36,437 nucleotides of DNA, taken from assembly GCA_035508495.1 (NCBI GenBank), contig DATJMX010000055.1, forward strand, positions 1 to 36,437, given 5' to 3'. The number at the start of each line of letters is the position of its first letter. Positions within the stretch are counted from its first letter, which is position 1. This document shows positions 30,995-36,437 of this stretch, in pieces. The notes under the pieces are model-generated. The model was not told the origin of the DNA. It did no database searches and worked only from the letters and a program-made list of their open reading frames with translations. A program made the position numbers and the translations under genes. The DNA comes from Candidatus Binataceae bacterium (GTDB taxonomy: Bacteria; Desulfobacterota; Binatia; Binatales; Binataceae).

Positions 30995-33228
30995 CGATGG
31001 CTGACGAGCGCGAAAATCAAGCCGCACTCAGACTCGCCGATCGGAAGCGGCGCCGCCGCGAAATATTTGCCGCGCTGATCGCCGGTGCGACGCTGATCGT
31101 CTTCGTGCTGGCGCAGACCCAGCTCCCGCCGCTCACCAAGCACACCTCGCTTTCCTCCAACGTCGCGATAATCGCGCTGTTCAATGTCAGCTTCGTATTG
31201 CTCGGCCTGATGCTCTTCCTGGTGGGGCGTAATCTCGCCAAGGTCATCTTCGAGCGCCGCCGCGGACTTATCGGTTCGAAGTTCCAGGCCCGCCTGGTCG
31301 CGGGCTTTATCGCCGTCGCGCTCGTGCCGAGCGTATTCCTGCTCTATGTGTCAGGAGTGTTCCTCCAGGCAAATATTGACACTTGGTTTAATCCTGAATA
31401 TCAGCAAGTGCTCGATGATTCGCTCGAAATCGCCAAGACCTACTATCTGAATTCAGCCAACAACGCGCTGCACTTCGCGCGGGTGATGGCCGGTGAAATC
31501 AGCACCCGGCGCCTGCTCGATCCAGACAAACGCACCGAGCTGAAGAAGTTCATCGAGGACAGCCAGGAGAAGTACAACCTCGGCACGATCGAGGTTTTCT
31601 CAAGCGACCGCAAGCTGCTCGACGTCGCCCTCAGCCCCAAGACTCCGACGGGGATCGGCGCCTTGCCCGATTCGGAACTCGTGGCTCAGACTCTGAAGGG
31701 TCAAACGGCCTCGCGCACCGATCGCTTCGGATCGTCGGACGTAATTCGCGGCTCCGCGCCAATCTATACTTCGTCGGAAACGGATTCGGTGATGGGCGCG
31801 GTGGTCGTCGACTACTACCTGCCGCGGAGCCTCGCCGCGCGCGCGACCGATATCTCGCGCGTATCGGAGGATTACTTCCAGCTCCGCATCCTGCGCCAGC
31901 CGATCCTGCGCAGTTACATGCTGGCCCTGGTACTGATCGGCCTTGTCGTGATCACGCTGGCGAGCTGGTTCGGCATGTACTTGGCGCGCGGCGTGACCGG
32001 GCCGATCAAGCGTCTCGCGCAAGGCACCGAGGCCATCGCGGCCGGAAATCTCGACTACAAAATCCCGCCCGTAGGCGACGACGAGCTCGGCCATCTGGTG
32101 AAGTCATTCAATAAGATGACCGCCGACCTGCGCGCTTCCACCACCGAGATCGAGCAGCGCCGCCGATATACCGAAACCTTGCTGCGCAATGTCTCTGCGG
32201 GCGTCGTCGGCCTCGATTCCGACGGCGTCGTCACGTCGATCAATCCGTGCGCCGAGCGCTTCCTCGGCGTCAGCGTCGCCGATGCGCTCGGCAACACGTA
32301 CAGCATCGCTTTTCGGCTCGAGCTTACGCGCGCGCTCGACGACATGTTCGCGTCGGCGACACGGCCGCGCGAGGCGCGCTCGACGATCAAGTTCGAAGGG
32401 CCCAACGGCGAGACGGAACTGATGGTCACCGCGAGTCCGCTTGGCGAGGGCTCCGACGAGCTGCAGGGCACGGTGCTTTTCTTTGAAGATGTCAGCCAGA
32501 TCGCCAAGGTCGAGCGGATGGAAGCGTGGCGCGAAGTCGCGCGGCGAATCGCGCACGAGATCAAAAATCCCTTGACGCCGATTCAGCTCTCCGCCGAGCG
32601 CCTGCGCCGGCAGCTTGCCGATAAACCCGGTATCGAGGCGAAACTCGTAGAAGAGTGCACTCGTACTATCATCGGCGAGGTCGGAGACTTGAAGCGGCTT
32701 GTCAACGAGTTCTCGTCATTCGCGCGAATGCCTCATCTGAATCCGATTCTGGGCGACCTCAACGCGCTGGCGAACGAGGTCGTGACGAACTTCCGCGCTG
32801 CCAATCCGAATGTCGAGTTCTCGATTTCGCTCGATTCCGCCCTGCCGCTGGTTCCGATCGACCGCGAGGCAATGAAACGCGCGCTCGTAAACCTGCTGGA
32901 TAACGCCGTGGCCGCGACTATCGCGATCAATCACAATGGCGACAGGCCGGCCGTCGAGGTGCGCACCGCGCTGCGTCCCGAGCGCTCGATCGTGACCCTC
33001 GAGGTGGCGGACAACGGCCCCGGAATCGACCCGCGGCTGCGCACGCGCATCTTCGAGCCGTATTTTTCGAGCAAAAAAGGCGGCACCGGGCTCGGGCTTG
33101 CGATCGTTTCCGCGATTGTTACGGATCATCACGGCTTCGTCAGGGTGATCGACAACCGCCCCCGTGGAAGTAGATTCTCCCTTGAATTTCCTGTAAAAGA
33201 GCAGGGACTCGCCAAGGCGATTGGCTAA
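30991..33228 (+). CDS. NtrY-family membrane sensor histidine kinase
   Basis: The 745-residue kinase has the NtrY layout. Three N-terminal helices (about 24-42, 57-79, 101-122) precede a periplasmic sensor region (about 124-315). A fourth helix (SYMLALVLIGLVVITLASWF) and a HAMP linker follow, then a PAS domain (NVSAGVVGLDSDGVVTSINP). The HisKA domain carries phospho-acceptor His522 in ARRIAHEIKNPLTPIQLSAE. The ATPase has NLLDNAVAA (N box), VADNGPGID (G1) and KKGGTGLGLAIV (G2). All catalytic boxes are intact, so it should autophosphorylate. The start overlaps DUF2905. The next gene, 46 bases on, is a receiver-LpxC fusion, its likely phosphotransfer partner. No NtrX with AAA+ and DNA-binding domains is in the window. 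Confidence 0.96.
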   Translation: MTMADERENQAALRLADRKRRRREIFAALIAGATLIVFVLAQTQLPPLTKHTSLSSNVAIIALFNVSFVLLGLMLFLVGRNLAKVIFERRRGLIGSKFQARLVAGFIAVALVPSVFLLYVSGVFLQANIDTWFNPEYQQVLDDSLEIAKTYYLNSANNALHFARVMAGEISTRRLLDPDKRTELKKFIEDSQEKYNLGTIEVFSSDRKLLDVALSPKTPTGIGALPDSELVAQTLKGQTASRTDRFGSSDVIRGSAPIYTSSETDSVMGAVVVDYYLPRSLAARATDISRVSEDYFQLRILRQPILRSYMLALVLIGLVVITLASWFGMYLARGVTGPIKRLAQGTEAIAAGNLDYKIPPVGDDELGHLVKSFNKMTADLRASTTEIEQRRRYTETLLRNVSAGVVGLDSDGVVTSINPCAERFLGVSVADALGNTYSIAFRLELTRALDDMFASATRPREARSTIKFEGPNGETELMVTASPLGEGSDELQGTVLFFEDVSQIAKVERMEAWREVARRIAHEIKNPLTPIQLSAERLRRQLADKPGIEAKLVEECTRTIIGEVGDLKRLVNEFSSFARMPHLNPILGDLNALANEVVTNFRAANPNVEFSISLDSALPLVPIDREAMKRALVNLLDNAVAATIAINHNGDRPAVEVRTALRPERSIVTLEVADNGPGIDPRLRTRIFEPYFSSKKGGTGLGLAIVSAIVTDHHGFVRVIDNRPRGSRFSLEFPVKEQGLAKAIG

Positions 33229-33274
33229 TGCGCATTCGCCCGAACTATAAGCTTTCCTTAGGAGCAATTCCCGC

Positions 33275-34552
33275 GTGAGTGAAACCGTATTGGTGGTGGA
33301 TGACGAGGAGCGGATCAGGTCGTCACTTAGGGGGATTTTGAGCGACGAGGGCTTCCGGGTCGTCGACACCGGCGACGCGCCGGGCGTGCTCGACCTTATC
33401 GAGCGCGAGAGCCCGGCCGTAGTGCTCCTCGACGTATGGATGCCCGAAATGGACGGCATCGAGCTGCTCCGCCGTATCAAGAGTGAACGTCCCCAAACGC
33501 CGGTGATCATGATCTCCGGCCACGGCAATATCCAGAGCGCGGTCGCCGCGACCAAGCTCGGCGCCGCGGACTTTATCCAGAAGCCGTTTTCGGTCAGCGG
33601 CTTGCTCGCGTCGATTGCGCGCGCGCTCGAAGGCGATACTGCCGGACCCGAAGGCGCCTCGATCGAGGCCGTGAGTGCGGCAGCGGGCGCCTCGCGTCGC
33701 AAGAGCGTACGCCTTGGCACTATCGCGCAGCGCACCGTGGCGCGCTCGATCGTGATGGGCGGGCAGGGCCTCCACACGGGGCTCAAGACCGGGGTGCTGC
33801 TGCACGCGGCGCCGGCGGGAACGGGGATCGTGTTTTCGTCGCTTTCTGATGAAACGGCGATCTCGGTGCGGCTCGAAAATGTTACCGATACTGGTTACAA
33901 CACCACGCTTACCAGTGGCGGGCGTTCAGTTCGCACGGTCGAACATCTGCTCTCGGCGCTCCATGCGTTCGGGATCACCAACCTGCTGGTCAAGACTGAC
34001 GAGGAAGTTCCGGCGCTCGACGGCTCGGCGCTGGAATTCTGCAAGCAGATCGCCAGCGCGGGCGTGACCGATCAGGGCGCCGCGGTCGAGCCAATTCGAA
34101 TCGCGAAGAAAATCGGGATCGGTGACGAAGTCGAAGGCCGCGAGTTTATCAAGATCGAGCCGGCCGAGCATCTCATTATCGATTACACGCTCGACTATCC
34201 TCAGCCCATCGGTGTTCAAAAGATTCACTTCGAGTTGACCTCGGTCGAGGCGTACATCAAAGAAATCGCGCCGGCGCGAACCTTTGCGTTCGTCGATGAA
34301 TTTCGCAAGCTATCCGCGATGGGCCTCGGCAGCGGCGGGCGGCTCGATAACCTGATTCTGGTCGACAACGAGAAGGTCGTGAACACCAACCTGCGCTTCC
34401 CTGACGAATTCGCGCGGCACAAGGTGCTCGACCTGATGGGCGATCTCTACCTGCTCGGGCGCCCCGTCATCGGCCATATCACGGCGTCGAAGACGGGCCA
34501 CTCCGACAATCTCGAACTGGTGAAAGCGATCGCGGCCGTCCACGCAGGCTAG
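33275..34552 (+). CDS. lpxC: Response-regulator receiver domain fused to LpxC (UDP-3-O-acyl-GlcNAc deacetylase)
   Basis: This single 425-residue frame holds two complete domains. Residues 1-118 are an NtrX-like receiver: Asp9/Asp10, phospho-acceptor Asp53 (LLDVWMPEMDG), Ser81 (VIMISGHGNIQSAVAA) and Lys103 (QKPF). After a linker rich in Ala, Ser and Gly (119-147), LpxC starts at IAQRTVARSIVMGGQGLHTG. It keeps Glu223-His224 (TVEHLLSALHAFG), ARTFAF, zinc ligands His382 and Asp386 (RHKVLDLMGDLYLL) and His409 (SKTGHSDN), spaced as in E. coli LpxC. LpxC performs the first committed step of lipid A synthesis. The domain ends 16 residues after His409, lacking the longer tail that serves as the FtsH signal in E. 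coli. GTG at 33275 follows GGAG (33261-33264). It lies 46 bases behind the NtrY-like kinase. Confidence 0.95.
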   Translation: MSETVLVVDDEERIRSSLRGILSDEGFRVVDTGDAPGVLDLIERESPAVVLLDVWMPEMDGIELLRRIKSERPQTPVIMISGHGNIQSAVAATKLGAADFIQKPFSVSGLLASIARALEGDTAGPEGASIEAVSAAAGASRRKSVRLGTIAQRTVARSIVMGGQGLHTGLKTGVLLHAAPAGTGIVFSSLSDETAISVRLENVTDTGYNTTLTSGGRSVRTVEHLLSALHAFGITNLLVKTDEEVPALDGSALEFCKQIASAGVTDQGAAVEPIRIAKKIGIGDEVEGREFIKIEPAEHLIIDYTLDYPQPIGVQKIHFELTSVEAYIKEIAPARTFAFVDEFRKLSAMGLGSGGRLDNLILVDNEKVVNTNLRFPDEFARHKVLDLMGDLYLLGRPVIGHITASKTGHSDNLELVKAIAAVHAG

Positions 34553-34582
34553 CCTTTACCGCGTCCGCCGCGGCGAATCGCG

Positions 34583-35314
34583 ATGGACCTGAACGGCAAG
34601 GTTGTTCTGGTAACCGGCGCCGGCCGCCGCGTCGGCCGCGCGCTTGTGCTCGCCTTCGCCGAGCGCGGCGCATCGGTCGCCGTTCACTACCTGACATCAT
34701 CGCCGGACGCAGATTCGGTCGTGGCGCAGATCGCAACGTCGGGTGGCGTTGCGCGCGCATTCCGCGCCGACCTTGCGAGCGTCGTCGAGATCGAGCGGCT
34801 CGTGTCGGACATTATCGCGAGCTTCGGGCGCCTCGATGTCCTGGTTAATTCGGCGTCGGTTTTTTATCGCAAGCCGATCGACGAGGTGACCGAGAAGGAC
34901 TGGGACCTTAACCTCGATATCAACTTGAAGGCGCCATTCTTTCTGGCGAAACTCTCGGCGCCTGCGATGCGCGCGCAGGGCGCCGGCAAGATTATCAATA
35001 TCGGCGATTGGGCCGGGATTCGTCCCTACAACAACTACCTGCCTTACACCGTCTCGAAGAGCGGGCTGGTCGGGCTCACGCGCGCGCTCGCGAAAGCGCT
35101 CGCGCCCAACATCCAGGTGAATTGCGTGGCGCTCGGACCGGTGCTCGCGCCCGAGGAATACGACAAAGAGGCAATCGCACGGATGGCTGCGGCGACGCTC
35201 GTTAAGAAGATGGGCACGCCTGCCGACGTCGTCAACGCCGTGATGTACCTCTGTGCGACCGATTTCGCGACCGGCTCGACGATCGTGCTCGACGGCGGGC
35301 GGCTGATTGCGTAG
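34583..35314 (+). CDS. Pteridine reductase-like SDR (PTR1/FolM type)
   Basis: This 243-residue SDR has TGAGRRVG at 11-18, an Arg-containing variant of the nucleotide loop characteristic of pteridine reductases (TGx3RxG) and favouring NADPH. It has NSAS at 89-92. The catalytic set is Asp142-Tyr155-Lys159 in NIGDWAG and YTVSK. The Asp in place of Ser, 13 residues before the Tyr, is the arrangement of PTR1. The probable role is reduction of dihydrofolate or dihydropterins; a FabG-like role is an alternative. It starts 30 bases after lpxC and probably belongs to the same transcript. There is no strong ribosome site. Confidence 0.88.
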   Translation: MDLNGKVVLVTGAGRRVGRALVLAFAERGASVAVHYLTSSPDADSVVAQIATSGGVARAFRADLASVVEIERLVSDIIASFGRLDVLVNSASVFYRKPIDEVTEKDWDLNLDINLKAPFFLAKLSAPAMRAQGAGKIINIGDWAGIRPYNNYLPYTVSKSGLVGLTRALAKALAPNIQVNCVALGPVLAPEEYDKEAIARMAAATLVKKMGTPADVVNAVMYLCATDFATGSTIVLDGGRLIA

Positions 35315-35324
35315 GCTCCCGCGG

Positions 35325-36083
35325 ATGACTGGGTCCGCGCTCAAGAAATATCGAATCGTTCCGATCAAGTCGCGCGTGGCTGTGCTCGCAAGCGGCGGCC
35401 TCGATAGTTCCGTGATGCTCGCGGAGCTGGCGCGCGGCGGGCGGCACGTCTTTCCGATCTATGTTAGGGCGGGAGTCAAGTGGGAGCGCGACGAGCTGCG
35501 AATTCTGCGGCGTTTTGTCGAGCGGCTGGGACGATCGAATGTCGCGCCGCCTGCTGTGCTCGAATTGCCGATGAGCGATGTCGCGGGCGATCATTGGAGC
35601 GTCACGGGGAAGAACGTCCCAGGGTATCGCGCCGCGATTTCGTCCAACTATATCGCGGGCCGCAACTTGAGCCTCCTGACCAAGGCGACAATCTTCTGCG
35701 CGCGCAACCGGATCGGCGAAGTGGCGATGGCGCTGCTTGAAGCGAATCCATTCCCCGATGCACGCCCCGAGTTTCTGCGCGCCTTCGAAAAGGCCGCCGA
35801 GCTCGGCACCGGCCTGCCGCTCAAAATTTCGACGCCCTTCCTCGGCATCGAGAAGGAAGACGTGATTCGCAAGGGCAGGGCGCTGCCGCTCGAGCTGACC
35901 CTTACCTGCGCGAGCCCGGTGCGCGGCCGCCATTGCGGCAAGTGCACCAAGTGCGCCGAACGTATCGAAGCGTTTGCGCGGGCGGGTGTCGACGATCCGA
36001 CGCGCTACGCGACAGCCGGCAAAAGGAAAGAAAAGATCATCGCTAAGACACGAGCGGCAAGGGATACGAAGGCACAAAGGTAA
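35325..36083 (+). CDS. queC: 7-cyano-7-deazaguanine synthase (QueC)-like
   Basis: QueC makes preQ0, the precursor of queuosine in tRNA, from carboxy-deazaguanine, ATP and ammonia. The protein of about 252 residues has the PP-loop ATP pyrophosphatase motif SGGLDSSVML (23-32), SNYIAGRNLSLL, STPFLGIEKEDVIRKG, and a C-terminal zinc site of four Cys spaced C-x8-C-x2-C-x2-C (TCASPVRGRHCGKCTKC). ATG 35325 is preferred over an upstream TTG at 35307. The last 15 or so residues (KIIAKTRAARDTKAQR) and the stop fall inside a family A repeat and look acquired. No queD or queE is in the window. It follows the pteridine reductase-like gene by 10 bases. Confidence 0.9.
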   Translation: MTGSALKKYRIVPIKSRVAVLASGGLDSSVMLAELARGGRHVFPIYVRAGVKWERDELRILRRFVERLGRSNVAPPAVLELPMSDVAGDHWSVTGKNVPGYRAAISSNYIAGRNLSLLTKATIFCARNRIGEVAMALLEANPFPDARPEFLRAFEKAAELGTGLPLKISTPFLGIEKEDVIRKGRALPLELTLTCASPVRGRHCGKCTKCAERIEAFARAGVDDPTRYATAGKRKEKIIAKTRAARDTKAQR

Positions 36084-36120
36084 AAGTTCGTACCTTTGCC
36101 TTCGTGCCCTTTGTGGTGAC
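36034..36120. repeat. Interspersed inverted repeat, family A, copy 3
   Basis: ACGAAGGCACAAAGGTA (36066-36082) faces TACCTTTGCCTTCGT (36091-36105), paired except for a two-base bulge. The right end continues GCCCTTTGTGGTGA, matching copies 1 and 2; the left end AGATCATCGCTAAG is a degenerate form of AGATCACCACAAAG. The queC stop (36081-36083) is inside the left arm. Confidence 0.72.
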
Positions 36121-36137
36121 TTTTTGTTCTCGCCGGA

Positions 36138-36160
36138 AAAAATGAATCATATTCATTTTT
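36138..36160. promoter_or_regulatory. Probable TetR operator, 10-bp perfect palindrome
   Basis: AAAAATGAAT-CAT-ATTCATTTTT is a perfect inverted repeat with 10-base arms and a 3-base centre. It is an AT-rich island in very GC-rich DNA, 36 bases upstream of a TetR gene, where an autoregulatory operator is expected. Binding is inferred. Confidence 0.68.
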
Positions 36161-36196
36161 CTTGCGTCGCGCGTGCCGCCGTGGCATAAATGCTTC

Positions 36197-36437
36197 ATGC
36201 TCCCCGCCGTGCCGATTCCCGCCGGCCGCCGCGAGCAGCAGAAGCTCCAGCGCGAGCAGCGCATTCTCGCCGCTGCGCGGCGCTTGTTCGATCGCAAGGG
36301 CTACGCGAGCACCTCGATGGAAGAGGTTGCCGAACGCGCCGGGCTCGCGGTTGGTACGCTCTACAATTACTTCGCGTCGAAGGACGAGCTGCTGTTCGCG
36401 ATCAGCCGCAGCGATACCGAACCGCTGTTGTCGATCG
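36197..36437 (+). CDS. TetR-family transcriptional regulator, N-terminal part
   Basis: The first 80 codons are present before the window ends. After MLPAVPIPAGRREQQKLQ comes a TetR helix-turn-helix: ILAAARRLFDRKGYASTSME, EVAERAGLAVGTLYNYF, ASKDELLFAISRSD. 'GLAVGTLYNYFASKDEL' is the recognition-helix signature. The ligand domain is cut off, so its target cannot be suggested. A perfect palindrome lies just upstream and may be its operator. The ATG at 36197 has no clear Shine-Dalgarno; an ATG at 36190 is out of frame. Confidence 0.9.
   Translation, partial: MLPAVPIPAGRREQQKLQREQRILAAARRLFDRKGYASTSMEEVAERAGLAVGTLYNYFASKDELLFAISRSDTEPLLSI

Noticed and set aside
33275..33660. Truncated NtrX gene followed by a separate lpxC start
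   Set aside because: There is no stop between the domains and no ribosome site or start codon at the LpxC N-terminus with good spacing; the frame is continuous.

Overview
This window is a GC-rich chromosomal segment from a Gram-negative bacterium. The evidence for an outer membrane is an LpxC domain (lipid A synthesis), several lipoprotein signal peptides, and LPS- or glycan-type glycosyltransferases. The mixture of an NtrY-like kinase, a divergent EF-G, a zinc-ribbon/DUF3426 protein, a DUF35-plus-thiolase pair and GTG/TTG starts suggests a deltaproteobacterium-like or Binatota-like lineage. That placement is an inference with low confidence. No phage, plasmid, transposase or CRISPR array is visible.

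Layout. 1-1928: a frameshifted GNAT acetyltransferase, a TetR regulator, a TetR-type operator and a divergent alpha/beta hydrolase. 2107-4147: a methyltransferase and an aminoglycoside-phosphotransferase-fold protein. 4246-5076: an SDR dehydrogenase, divergent from uvrC (5181-7295) and comEC (7429-10041). 10042-10521: a non-coding stretch with hairpin repeats. 10522-12204: a DUF35 zinc-ribbon protein and an SCP2-type thiolase, closed by a strong terminator. 12292-17278: a ChbG-like deacetylase, hisS, aspS and a lipoprotein. 17275-20324: ald, gcvH and a DUF3426 protein. 20407-23254: two glycosyltransferases and a methyltransferase. 23359-23444: tRNA-Leu(CAG). 23462-30550: a small lipoprotein, valS (with a possible leader peptide and terminator), nadC, birA and an EF-G-like GTPase, ending in a terminator. 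30782-36083: DUF2905, an NtrY-like kinase, a receiver-LpxC fusion, a pteridine-reductase-like SDR and queC, all on one strand and tightly spaced. 36138-36437: a palindromic operator and the start of another TetR gene.

The most unusual object is at 33275-34552. It is one continuous reading frame joining a complete NtrX-like receiver domain, including the phospho-acceptor Asp53, to a complete LpxC deacetylase with all zinc and catalytic residues. It lies directly behind an intact NtrY-like sensor kinase. The layout suggests a two-component system whose output is the committed enzyme of lipid A synthesis rather than a DNA-binding domain. The LpxC part also lacks the C-terminal tail that serves as the FtsH degradation signal in E. 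coli.

A second theme is two families of interspersed hairpin repeats. Family A carries a CACCACAAAGGCACGAAG-type sequence in three copies. Family B carries CCCTCACC and CTCTCCC blocks around hairpins whose stems differ in sequence from copy to copy, at five loci. Several copies run into the 3' ends of genes and provide the last codons and the stop.
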